A DNA stretch of 64,000 nucleotides from positions 248,001-312,000 of the forward strand of contig JAWKXU010000004.1 of assembly GCA_041396845.1 (NCBI GenBank), given 5' to 3'. This DNA comes from JAWKXU01 sp020446465 (GTDB lineage Bacteria; Pseudomonadota; Alphaproteobacteria; Sphingomonadales; Sphingomonadaceae). Under the pieces are notes generated by a model. That model saw only the letters and a list, made by a program, of their open reading frames with translations, was not told the DNA's origin and ran no database searches. A program made the position numbers and the translations under genes. Shown piece by piece: positions 25,546 through 33,386 of the stretch. The number at the start of each line of letters is the position of its first letter. Within the stretch, counting starts at the first letter, position 1.

Positions 25546-26422
25546 GCTCTCTACACACACCAGCCGTGTGGCACCGACTGCATCGGGCAGTGCAACCGAA
25601 GCATGGGCGATGTCTGACCTTCACGCCATAGCCCATGCCCTTGGCGGCACGATCAGCGGCAGTGAAGTGCTCGCCCCGACACCCGGCCATTCGCGCCGGG
25701 ACAAGGGAACTGCCGTTCGCATAGCACCGGGCGCACCGGATGGCATCCTTGTCACCTGCTTTAACGGCGGGCGCGATGATGCCCTTGCGGTGAAAGATAC
25801 GCTGCGCGCGGCTGGTATCCTGCCCGCATTTGATGGCCAGCGGCGCGAACTGACCTTTGCCGAAAGGGAAGCGATCAGGCGTGCCGAGGCAGAACGCGAA
25901 CGGGAAAAGCGACAGGCCCAGGCCAAAGCGGCCCAGATTGCCCGCCAGAGACTCGCTCAGGCCGTTGAGGCGGATTCCGGGCATCCTTACCTGTCTGCCA
26001 AGCGTATCGCGCCAGAACGGCTCTGGCAGGCTGGTAATCGCCTGCTTGTGCCGATGACCGATCAGCACGGCGCAATCTGGAATATCCAGACCATCGCTCC
26101 CGATGGTGGCAAGCTGTTCGCCAAGGACGGGCGCACCAAGGGCGTGTTCTGGTTTGCGGGCAAGGCCACTGACCGGCTGGTGATCGGTGAAGGCATGGCA
26201 ACAGTTGCGGCCATTCGCCGCGCCACGGGTTTGCCGGTGATTGCTGCCCTGTCTGCGTATAACCTGCCGACTGTCGCCGCACTGGTCCGGGCCAAGTGCC
26301 CCGATCTCAATATAATTATCGCAGCCGATGACGATGCCGCCGGAATGAAGGCCGCGCGCATCGCCGCTGAACAAGTGGGCGCATCGCTCGCCCTGCCGGA
26401 GATACTCCACCATGAATGCTGA
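25538..26422 (+). CDS. Toprim-domain primase-like protein
   Basis: 294 residues. GGAGG at 25527-25531 fixes the ATG at 25538. After an N-terminal region with HALGGTISGSEVLAPTPGHSRRDKG (as in P4/phage primases), a charged coiled coil (about 105-140) leads to the Toprim domain: LVIGEGMATVAA with the catalytic Glu and IIIAADDDAAGMKAA with the DxD metal site. It probably works with the DUF3987 protein that follows (11-base overlap) in replication of the island. Confidence 0.83.
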   Translation: MSRLSTHTSRVAPTASGSATEAWAMSDLHAIAHALGGTISGSEVLAPTPGHSRRDKGTAVRIAPGAPDGILVTCFNGGRDDALAVKDTLRAAGILPAFDGQRRELTFAEREAIRRAEAEREREKRQAQAKAAQIARQRLAQAVEADSGHPYLSAKRIAPERLWQAGNRLLVPMTDQHGAIWNIQTIAPDGGKLFAKDGRTKGVFWFAGKATDRLVIGEGMATVAAIRRATGLPVIAALSAYNLPTVAALVRAKCPDLNIIIAADDDAAGMKAARIAAEQVGASLALPEILHHEC

Positions 26423-27983
26423 AACCGCCTATTCAGGCCGTGACTTCGCAGACCTTGGCGATGATGCCATTGCCGCATCCATTGGTAACGCCACGAAACC
26501 CCAGACCGAATCCCCGCGCCCACTCTATCGGGAACTGCCTCCAGCCGAACCGTTCCCGGTCGATGCGCTGGGGCCGGTGCTGGGAAAAGCCGCCAAGGCG
26601 ATTGAAAGCGTTATTCAATGCCCGATGGCTTGTGCTGCCAATTCCGTCCTGGCTGTCGCATCGCTGGCGGCACAGGGCCGGGCCAATGTGATCCTGCCTA
26701 TCGGACAAGGAAAGCCAGCGCCCCTGTCGCTTTACTTGCTGACCGTGCTGGATTCGGGCGAACGCAAGTCCAGTGCGGACTCCATGGCGTTAAAGCCGGT
26801 GCGCGATACCGAACGCGAAATTGCAGAACTGGAGGCTGGGGAACGCCAGTCTTACTTGGTAAAGCTGTCCACCCATGAAGTGAGCGCAAAGCATCTTACC
26901 TCCAAGCTGAAAAGTGACCGTGCGGCGCTGGAGGCGGCATTGCATGATCTGGGGCCGCCACCCCAACCGCCCTTGCTGTCGGTGCTTGCGCCATCGGGCG
27001 ATCAGACAATGGAGGGGCTGTTTCGCATATATCAGCAAGGCAGGCCATCACTGGCGATGCTCTGCGATGATGCGGCAACCTTCCTTGGCGGGCATAGCCT
27101 CAAAGCCGAACAGAAAGCCGGGACCACGGCAAACTTGTGCCGGGCATGGGATGGCTCAAAGCTGGAGCGCATTCGCGGCGGCGATGGCGTAACCGTGCTT
27201 TATGACCGGCGCTTGTCCTGTCACCTAATGGTGCAACCGGGTGTTGCGGCTGGTTTCCTGTCGGACAGTCAGTTTGCCGATCAGGGGTTGTTGGCCCGGT
27301 TTCTGGTATCGGCACCAGCGGGACGGGCAGGAACCCGCATTCGCGATGATGATGCCTATCAGGCGATGGCTTATAATGCGGCGCTTGATCTGGACGATTA
27401 CAACACCGCGGTTGCCGCCCTGTTGCGCCAGCCGGTACGGTGGAAGGATGAAAACGACCGCACGCTTGGCGTGGAACTGGACGCGTTGCACTTCACTCCC
27501 GATGCCCGCGCGCTCTATGTCGATTTTGCCAATGCGATAGAGGGGCAGCTTGGCCCCAAAGCATCGCTGGCGATGGCTAAGGCGTTTGCATCGAAACTGC
27601 CCGAAAATGCCGCACGCATGGCCGGAACGCTTGCATTGATTGCCGACCCGCAAACCAACCAGATTGAAGCGGCTACGCTGGCGGACGCAATAGACCTTGC
27701 GAAATACTATCTGTCCGAAACGCTGCGGTTGATTGCATCGGGTGCTATTGACCCTGAATTACGGCTGGCGGAAACCCTGCTTGAATGGCTGCACTCCCAA
27801 CCGGGCAAGGTGATCGGGTTGCGGGATATATACCGGCTTGGCCCGAACGCGATCAGGCAAGCAGACAGGGCGCGCCGGGTGATGGCGGTGCTCTGCGAAC
27901 ATGGCTGGGTAAGGCCCTTGCCGGACGGCGCGGATATTGATGGACAGCGCCACAAGGAAGCATGGGAGATTGTCCGGTGCTGA
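26412..27983 (+). CDS. DUF3987 protein, helicase-like replication factor
   Basis: 523 residues. Contains PLSLYLLTVLDSGERKSSADS, a degenerate Walker A-like loop, and PSLAMLCDDAATFLGGHS, a Walker B-like strand, as in DUF3987 proteins that accompany Toprim primases in phages and satellites. Other marks: HLMVQPGVAAGFLSD and GLLARFLVSAP. Likely an ATPase for initiation at the element's origin; activity is inferred from neighbours and family. Overlaps both flanking genes. Confidence 0.8.
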   Translation: MNAETAYSGRDFADLGDDAIAASIGNATKPQTESPRPLYRELPPAEPFPVDALGPVLGKAAKAIESVIQCPMACAANSVLAVASLAAQGRANVILPIGQGKPAPLSLYLLTVLDSGERKSSADSMALKPVRDTEREIAELEAGERQSYLVKLSTHEVSAKHLTSKLKSDRAALEAALHDLGPPPQPPLLSVLAPSGDQTMEGLFRIYQQGRPSLAMLCDDAATFLGGHSLKAEQKAGTTANLCRAWDGSKLERIRGGDGVTVLYDRRLSCHLMVQPGVAAGFLSDSQFADQGLLARFLVSAPAGRAGTRIRDDDAYQAMAYNAALDLDDYNTAVAALLRQPVRWKDENDRTLGVELDALHFTPDARALYVDFANAIEGQLGPKASLAMAKAFASKLPENAARMAGTLALIADPQTNQIEAATLADAIDLAKYYLSETLRLIASGAIDPELRLAETLLEWLHSQPGKVIGLRDIYRLGPNAIRQADRARRVMAVLCEHGWVRPLPDGADIDGQRHKEAWEIVRC

Positions 27984-28519
27984 ATTTCGATCCGCATCGC
28001 TGGATTGCCGAGCGCGAAGGGGCTGAAAGCGGGCAAAGTGTCGCAACTGTCGCGACTGTCGCAAGGGTTCACGCTGAATTTGAAAATTCAGTTTCCAAGC
28101 AAGGCCCTGCGACACTTGCGACAACTGCGACAAAACCGGCGGGCAATCCGTCCGTTACCTTGCGGGAATGGCATTCGCATCTCGCCCCGCTGGACTTCGA
28201 TACCGCACCCGATGGCTTCACCCTCAACCGCTGGCGGGAACTGCATGGCGATAGTTGGTGGATCTATGAGAACTTTGCGGCCCGTGCAGTGCGGGACGGC
28301 TGGAGCGCACACGATCTGTTTGGGGTGTTCGCGCCCCGTCCCGGCTGGGGTGGTCTGTGCGACCGGCTGCAAGGTGCCCGCAACCTCAAGATGGACCGGG
28401 ACAGGGCCGCATGGTCAAGCTGGGGCGTTCGGCACTGGACCTGTCGCGGCGCTGGCGATGACCTTGTTGAGTCCGGCCTGAAACTGATCTGGGAACTGGC
28501 GGGGACTGGCAATGGATGA
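27977..28519 (+). CDS. Island protein of unknown function
   Basis: 180 residues from GTG 27977, which overlaps the previous stop; GGAG at 27964-27967 is well spaced. Contains a run of short Ala-Thr-Val repeats (VATVATVA) and a Trp-rich segment: WRELHGDSWWIYENFAARAVRDGWSAHDLFGVFAPRPGWGGL, which looks like a small folded domain found downstream of DUF3987 genes in other elements. No function assigned. Confidence 0.6.
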   Translation: MLNFDPHRWIAEREGAESGQSVATVATVARVHAEFENSVSKQGPATLATTATKPAGNPSVTLREWHSHLAPLDFDTAPDGFTLNRWRELHGDSWWIYENFAARAVRDGWSAHDLFGVFAPRPGWGGLCDRLQGARNLKMDRDRAAWSSWGVRHWTCRGAGDDLVESGLKLIWELAGTGNG

Positions 28520-28823
28520 GTTGACAAGACGCACGCTCTGGCAGGACTGGTGCGACTATGGCGGGGATTTTCCACCTGAATGCCGGGACATGACATGCGG
28601 TGCCCGCACCCGTGCAGGGACGCCCTGCAAGCGTCGTGACCTCTATCGTTCCGGGCGCTGCAAGCTGCATGGGGGGCTTTCCACTGGCCCGCGAACAGCA
28701 AAGGGTAAACGGCGATCAGCACGCAATGGAAAACGGACAATTGGGGGCAAACCCCATGAGAGGATACAGTCCCCTGATGATTTAGGAAAATCTGGCGGCG
28801 TACTCGAAAGCGAAAGGAACTGA
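28512..28823 (+). CDS. HGGxSTGP-motif protein 1
   Basis: 103 residues with CGARTRAGTPCKRRDLYRSGRCKLHGGLSTGPRT followed by a Lys/Arg-rich tail. The three Cys and His in this block suggest a small zinc-binding motif. Proteins with HGGxSTGP are common in phages and islands but have no assigned function. A second gene with the same block lies at 29453. Overlaps the upstream gene by 8 bases. Confidence 0.7.
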   Translation: MDELTRRTLWQDWCDYGGDFPPECRDMTCGARTRAGTPCKRRDLYRSGRCKLHGGLSTGPRTAKGKRRSARNGKRTIGGKPHERIQSPDDLGKSGGVLESERN

Positions 28824-28824
28824 C

Positions 28825-29451
28825 ATGGGCGGCTTTGGCTCTGGCAGACAGGGCGGCAGACCAACTACCGATGCTTCGCGGAAACTCGATCTGGCGTGGA
28901 TGTTTCGCAGCGGATACGCAGAGGAAGGACAACATATTACCGGCAGCATTCACTGGACATGCCGGGGCAATCCGTCCGGTTCGATCAGCTATCAATCGAT
29001 CATGACCCAGCCGGGCACCGAGCGGCTGGAACTGTCCTATACGCGCGGCAGCGGTGATGATCGCGAGGATGTACGCCAGACGGTACGGCTCTGCTTCACC
29101 GTGCCGACCTATGGCGGCAAGCGTTGGTGGATGCTCTGCCCCTTTCGCCATGTCCGCGTTGGCAAACTCTACATGCCGCCCGGTGGCGATCGCTTTGCAT
29201 CCCGGCAGGCGTGGCGGCTGGGCTATCAGTGCCAGCGTGATGCAGCACACGACAGGCCACTTGAGCGGCTATTCAGACTGCAAAAGAAATTGGGCTGCGA
29301 ACGCGGGTTGGGTTCCTTGCCCAGCCGCCCCAAGGGCATGTGGCAACGGACCTACGACCGCCATCTAGAGCGATATTGGGAACTGGAGGAAGCCGCCAAC
29401 CGGGAGTTTATCATCATGGCCAGCCGCATCTGCAAGTTGGGGCGGCGATGA
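28825..29451 (+). CDS. Island protein, GGFGSGR N-terminus
   Basis: 208 residues, starting MGGFGSGRQGGRPTT, with TGSIHWTCRGNPSGSISYQ, VRLCFTVPTYGGKRWWMLCPF, VGKLYMPPGGDRFASRQAWRLGYQCQRDAAHD. The strand-rich region with CPF and YQC pairs looks like a zinc-ribbon-type fold. GAAAGGA precedes the ATG. Proteins of this shape occur in many proteobacterial genomes; function unknown. Confidence 0.65.
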   Translation: MGGFGSGRQGGRPTTDASRKLDLAWMFRSGYAEEGQHITGSIHWTCRGNPSGSISYQSIMTQPGTERLELSYTRGSGDDREDVRQTVRLCFTVPTYGGKRWWMLCPFRHVRVGKLYMPPGGDRFASRQAWRLGYQCQRDAAHDRPLERLFRLQKKLGCERGLGSLPSRPKGMWQRTYDRHLERYWELEEAANREFIIMASRICKLGRR

Positions 29452-29452
29452 T

Positions 29453-29836
29453 ATGGGCAGACATTCAAAGGCAGTTGCTGAATTTTGGGTGACGATCCGC
29501 GAGATAGAAGAACGGAAGCGCCAGTTTGAGGATTGGGCGGCAGACCTGCCGGACGATCAAAAGCGAATGCTGCACCGTGCGCACGCATTGAAACGGCAAG
29601 CGGCAATTGACGCTGGCCGCTTTTACATTCCCAAGCGGCCCGATTATTTGCGCAACCTCACTTGCGGTGCCCACACCCGGTCTGGCCAGCCGTGTCGCAT
29701 GACGGCGCTTTTCCCCAATGGCCGGTGCATCTGGCATGGCGGCAAATCAACTGGCCCGAAAACCAAAGCCGGGCGAGAACGGGCTTTGGAAAACCTGAAA
29801 TTAGGTCGGCTGAAGCGCGGGAAGTCATGGGATTGA
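29453..29836 (+). CDS. HGGxSTGP-motif protein 2
   Basis: 127 residues. The C-terminal half repeats the block of the protein at 28512: CGAHTRSGQPCRMTALFPNGRCIWHGGKSTGPKT and a basic tail. The N-terminal half is a helical, charged region (FWVTIREIEERKRQFEDWAADL) absent from protein 1. The paralogues flank the GGFGSGR protein, suggesting a three-gene functional unit. Starts 1 base after the preceding stop. Confidence 0.7.
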   Translation: MGRHSKAVAEFWVTIREIEERKRQFEDWAADLPDDQKRMLHRAHALKRQAAIDAGRFYIPKRPDYLRNLTCGAHTRSGQPCRMTALFPNGRCIWHGGKSTGPKTKAGRERALENLKLGRLKRGKSWD

Positions 29837-30029
29837 TTTAATAGCGGGTTTTTTGACGCATCCCGCGCGCGCAAGGGGGGGAGTGAAAACCTGTAACATT
29901 CATCCATAGGACCGCCCCCGTCCCTCATTGATATAACCAACCCCGTTTTTCTCGCGCGCGCAAAGGGGTGATACTACGCCATGCGTAATTGCCTTCGCTG
30001 GCGGCGTGCGATCAGTTAAATGCTCCATC
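29837..30029. other. Intergenic region with CGCGCGCGCAA repeats
   Basis: CGCGCGCGCAAGGGG near 29867 and CGCGCGCGCAAAGGGG near 29951 form an approximate direct repeat about 85 bases apart, flanking CCTGTAACATTC. Could hold an origin or a promoter; nothing further is visible. Confidence 0.35.
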
Positions 30030-30551
30030 ATGTCTTTTCGCAAACCATTCAAAGCAGTCCCAATCAGGGAGGGGGCAAAGCACCGTAAGCGACGCCTCCA
30101 GCAGACAAGATTAAAGAAGCTGTCAGCTTGGGGGCCAGTCCAATGGTTGTTAGCCGTGCTTGGTATCTCATCGGGTGTGCTGATCAGTATGGGCGCGATT
30201 TACTGGAGCAGCAGTGCCAGTCGTGCGGAAGCCGCTTCGTTTCACTGTGATGCACCGCAAGTTATCGATGGCGACACTTTGCGCTGCGGGAACTTGCGTG
30301 TTCGCCTTGATGGAATCGATGCACCCGAAATGCCCGGCCATTGCCGTCCGGGCCGCAAATGTACTCCGGGTGATCCATTCGCCAGCACAGAAAGTTTGCG
30401 AACACTGATTGGCGGTAAAACCCTTAATTGCCGCAAGACTGATATAGACCACTATGGCCGGACTGTTGCGCGTTGCGCCGCTGGCGAAGTTGATCTTTCA
30501 TGTGCGCAGATTGATGCCGGACAGGCCGTGCGCCGCTATGGCTGGGTTTGA
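30030..30551 (+). CDS. Membrane-anchored thermonuclease-family protein
   Basis: 173 residues. Basic N-terminus, one membrane span (VQWLLAVLGISSGVLISMGAIYW), then a staphylococcal-nuclease-like domain: VIDGDTLRCGNLRVRLDGIDAPEM, ESLRTLIGGKTLNCRKTDIDHYGRTVARC. Arg and Asp residues of the active site (VRLDGIDAPE; DHYGRTVARC) are in place. The predicted topology puts the nuclease in the periplasm, where it could cut incoming DNA. ATG 30030 is chosen over an upstream GTG. Confidence 0.8.
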   Translation: MSFRKPFKAVPIREGAKHRKRRLQQTRLKKLSAWGPVQWLLAVLGISSGVLISMGAIYWSSSASRAEAASFHCDAPQVIDGDTLRCGNLRVRLDGIDAPEMPGHCRPGRKCTPGDPFASTESLRTLIGGKTLNCRKTDIDHYGRTVARCAAGEVDLSCAQIDAGQAVRRYGWV

Positions 30552-30700
30552 GTGCGGCTAGCGGATTGAACTGCAAGGTGCGGCTGGTGCGAGGGTGCGG
30601 CGGTTAGTTTCGCCCATGTGTTCATGATAGCAAGCTAATCGGCTTGCAGGTTCGTTCTCTTTATGTTCTTTTTTGTGCCTCTCTCGATTCGGCACACCTC

Positions 30701-31948
30701 ATGCGCAAACCCACAACCATTGAACACCTCTATCTCGACTTTGACGGTTTCTTTGCCTCTGTCGAACAGCAGCTAAACCCACGTCTGCGCAATCGCCCGA
30801 TTGGCGTCATTCCCTATGAAGGCGGTGGCAGAACCTGCATCATAGCCGCATCGCGGGAGGCAAAAGCGGCGGGCATCAAGAATATCATGATGGTGGATGA
30901 GGCGCGCCGCATCTGCCCTGACCTTGTTCTGGTCCCCCAGCAACCGGCCATGTATCGGCGCGCTCATAATGCGCTGGTGGCCGAGATTGACAGCGTGGTT
31001 CCTGTCGATGTGGTGAAGTCGATAGATGAACTGGCCTGCCAGTTGGACGGTGAACAGCATGAAAACCCGGAACGTGTGGCGGCAACGATCAAGCGGGCCA
31101 TAGCCCGCAATGTCGGGCCATTCATAACCTGTTCCATAGGTTTTGCCGCCAATCGCCATCTGGCCAAGATTGCCTGCAAGGTGAACAAACCTGATGGCCT
31201 GACAATCTGGCATCCTGCATCCATGCCGGAACCGTTGTTTGCCATCCCGCTGGAGGATATTCCCGGCGTTGGCAAACGCATGGTGAAACGGTTGGCGCAA
31301 GCCAGGATCGGCAGCACCCGCCAGTTATACGAAACCCAACCCAAACAGATGCGCGCTCTATGGCGCAATGTGACAGGTGAGCGCCTATGGTATGCCCTGC
31401 ATGGTTACAGCATTACGGCACCGGGAACCGGACGGGGCATGTTTGGCCATGCCCGCGTCTTGCCACCTGACCAGCGCCGCCTTGATGATGCCGAATTGAT
31501 CTCACGCCTGCTGTTGACCAAGGCCGCGCGGCGGATGCGTCGGGCCGGGTTCTATTGCGCGGGCATCTGGCTCTGGATTCGTTCCTACGATCAGGGGTGG
31601 AGCGAACAGCGGCGGCTTGCCATTGTGAACGATGATTGCGCGTTGTTGCGGGCGCTGTCGAATTTATGGGCGCGGTTGCGAAGTGAGGTTCCGGCATCCT
31701 TGCGCATCATGCGCGTTGGCGTGACGCTGTTCGATCTATCCCCCGCATCGCAACGCCAGTTGGATTGGCTGGAAAGTGACGATGCCGACCGGCAACGGTG
31801 GGAACGAGTGGGCGAAGCTATAGACGCGCTCAACACTCGCTATGCTTCAACCGTGGTAAGCATTGGGCCGTGGCAGCCGCCCAAAGGGGGCAATGTCGGC
31901 GGCAAGATTGCCTTCACCCGGATTCCCTCTGCTGAGGACTTCTGGTGA
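30701..31948 (+). CDS. Y-family DNA polymerase
   Basis: 415 residues from ATG 30701. Catalytic motifs of translesion polymerases: LYLDFDGFFASVEQQ (first acidic residues), KSIDELACQL (SxDE), CSIGFAANRHLAKIACKVNKPDG, the helix-hairpin-helix IPLEDIPGVGKRMVKRL. The C-terminal little-finger part is atypical (YCAGIWLWIRSYDQGWSEQRRL) and there is no beta-clamp motif I recognise. Probably a DinB/UmuC-type enzyme brought by the island. Overlaps the following small gene (TGATG). Confidence 0.88.
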   Translation: MRKPTTIEHLYLDFDGFFASVEQQLNPRLRNRPIGVIPYEGGGRTCIIAASREAKAAGIKNIMMVDEARRICPDLVLVPQQPAMYRRAHNALVAEIDSVVPVDVVKSIDELACQLDGEQHENPERVAATIKRAIARNVGPFITCSIGFAANRHLAKIACKVNKPDGLTIWHPASMPEPLFAIPLEDIPGVGKRMVKRLAQARIGSTRQLYETQPKQMRALWRNVTGERLWYALHGYSITAPGTGRGMFGHARVLPPDQRRLDDAELISRLLLTKAARRMRRAGFYCAGIWLWIRSYDQGWSEQRRLAIVNDDCALLRALSNLWARLRSEVPASLRIMRVGVTLFDLSPASQRQLDWLESDDADRQRWERVGEAIDALNTRYASTVVSIGPWQPPKGGNVGGKIAFTRIPSAEDFW

Positions 31949-32199
31949 TGAACTGGAAAACCGACCTTCGCGCCGCTGATCTTGGGGGTGACGTGCGGCT
32001 GGAATTGACCTGCAAACGGTGTGGAGCCGTGCGCTTTCTCTCTCCCGACGCGATCCTTGCCCGGCCTGTTGGCAAGCACCTCTATCTTGATCAGGTGGAA
32101 GCGCGGGCGCGGTGTAGGCAGCGCGGGTGCAACGGACCGATGCGCATGGCGCTGGTGCGTAAGGGCGAAGCCAGCGGATTTGTGGGCGGCATTGCCTGA
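31948..32199 (+). CDS. Small four-cysteine protein coupled to the polymerase
   Basis: 83 residues with LTCKRCGAVRFL and RARCRQRGCNGPMRM, i.e. two CxxC-like pairs about 45 residues apart, a likely zinc ribbon. Its ATG overlaps the polymerase stop, so both are probably translated together. Function unknown; could be a polymerase or DNA-binding partner. Confidence 0.65.
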   Translation: MNWKTDLRAADLGGDVRLELTCKRCGAVRFLSPDAILARPVGKHLYLDQVEARARCRQRGCNGPMRMALVRKGEASGFVGGIA

Positions 32200-32265
32200 T
32201 CTTGACCCTTCACTTTGTATTCGCTCTTACAGACGGCGATGGATTGAAGGGCAAGGATCAAACTC

Positions 32266-32412
32266 ATGGTAAAACCTCATCCCCGCGATGCTGTGCGTGA
32301 AATATATACGTTGACCAATGTTCGGCTCGGATTGGCAAAAAAGCTGCCACCCCGCCCCGGTCATTCATGGGGGCGATGGTTTCGGCAGAAAAATATGCGC
32401 CGCAAAAAGTGA
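32266..32412 (+). CDS. 48-residue basic small protein
   Basis: ORF MVKPHPRDAVREIYTLTNVR ending NMRRKK, with AAGGA nine bases before the ATG. The composition is strongly basic and the ribosome site is good. An imperfect inverted repeat (CTTGACCCTTC / GAAGGGCAAGG, about 32199-32258) stands between it and the previous gene. Not assigned to a known family. Confidence 0.5.
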   Translation: MVKPHPRDAVREIYTLTNVRLGLAKKLPPRPGHSWGRWFRQKNMRRKK

Positions 32413-32462
32413 ATAGGCTGGAGATAGATGCCCAACCATGTTCGCTTTCATCCGCAACATTT

Positions 32463-32494
32463 GGGGGTATGTTTGGGGGTATGTTTGGGGGTAT
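32463..32494. repeat. Triple GGGGGTAT repeat at island right end
   Basis: GGGGGTAT at 32463-32470, 32475-32482 and 32487-32494, a perfect 12-base period (spacer GTTT). The same word occurs at the left end next to the integrase. Consistent with integrase arm sites. The rest of 32413-32666 has no gene. Confidence 0.6.
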
Positions 32495-32554
32495 TTTACA
32501 ATTCATATTGCACAATAGTGCTTAAAATCTGGTGTTTTTAGCACACTATTTGAT

Positions 32555-32565
32555 CCCGTCACCGC
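32555..32565. repeat. Right attachment-site repeat (attR)
   Basis: CCCGTCACCGC, identical to the tRNA-Val 3' part at 21011-21021. Core chromosomal genes resume at 32667. Confidence 0.7.
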
Positions 32566-32666
32566 ATTTCAATCTGCACAAAAAGTTTGCGCCTGATCAG
32601 TGACGGGCTTGCTCACTGGTGACATTGTGGCACTTTCCAGAGGTCGCCTTGGGAGAGTGATGTTCA

Positions 32667-33386
32667 ATGGATGCGCACCGACCTGAACTGGCATTCAGCG
32701 GCACCGGGCTGCGAAAAACCTATATCACGGGCGAAACGATGGTCCATGCCTTGCGCTGCGTGGATATTGCCATCTACCGGGGCGAAATCGTCGTGCTGCT
32801 GGGGCCATCGGGCAGTGGCAAATCGACCCTGCTCAACATTATCGGTGCGCTCGACCGGCCAACGGAAGGGGAGCTTTCCTATGACGGCGTGCCGCTGGTC
32901 GGCATGTCTGACCATGACCTTACGCACTACAGACGTGAGAATGTCGGCTTCATCTTTCAGTTCTACAACCTGATCCCCAGCCTGACCGCGGAGGAGAACG
33001 TGCGGCTGGTTACTGACATCGCGCAGGAACCGATGGACGCCCGCGCCGCGCTTGATCTTGTCGGACTGGGCGAGCGTGCTGACCATTATCCGGCGCAACT
33101 GTCCGGGGGGGAGCAACAGCGGGTCGCCGTCGCGCGTGCCATCGCCAAACGCCCCGGTGTGCTGCTCTGCGACGAACCGACCGGCGCGCTCGATTCAAAA
33201 ACCGGGGTGCGCGTCCTCGAAACGCTGGCACGCGCCAATCGCGACCTCGGCACGACTGTCGTGCTCATCACCCACAACGCAGGGATCGCCGCCATGGCGC
33301 ATCGCGTGCTCCATTTCCTTGACGGGCGCATTGCCCGCATCGAGGAAAATGACCGCCCCATTGACCCTGTGGAAATCAGCTGGTGA
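32667..33386 (+). CDS. ABC transporter ATP-binding protein, MacB/LolD type
   Basis: 239 residues: Walker A GPSGSGKSTLLN near residue 48, Q-loop VGFIFQFYNLIPSLTAEENV, signature QLSGGEQQRVAVARAI, Walker B VLLCDEPTGALDSKTG, switch His in VLITHN. This subgroup powers FtsX-like permeases. GGGAGAG before the ATG is a good ribosome site. First of three overlapping genes encoding an exporter. Confidence 0.93.
   Translation: MDAHRPELAFSGTGLRKTYITGETMVHALRCVDIAIYRGEIVVLLGPSGSGKSTLLNIIGALDRPTEGELSYDGVPLVGMSDHDLTHYRRENVGFIFQFYNLIPSLTAEENVRLVTDIAQEPMDARAALDLVGLGERADHYPAQLSGGEQQRVAVARAIAKRPGVLLCDEPTGALDSKTGVRVLETLARANRDLGTTVVLITHNAGIAAMAHRVLHFLDGRIARIEENDRPIDPVEISW

Larger units (their letters stand above)
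21011..32565. mobile_element. Genomic island in tRNA-Val, satellite-like
   Basis: Bounded by an 11-base direct repeat of the tRNA-Val 3' end (21011-21021 and 32555-32565). The integrase gene is the first gene inside, as usual for tRNA islands. Cargo: disrupted type ISP restriction-modification gene, a decayed IS, excisionase-like, Toprim and DUF3987 replication-type proteins, HGGxSTGP proteins, a nuclease, a Y-family polymerase. No capsid, portal, terminase, relaxase or type IV secretion genes are seen. With the integrase truncated it is probably immobile unless helped. Confidence 0.75.

Noticed and set aside
32463..32494. Triple 12-base repeat considered as a CRISPR remnant
   Set aside because: Repeat units are too short, spacers are only 4 bases and identical, and there are no cas genes; arm-type integrase sites explain it better.
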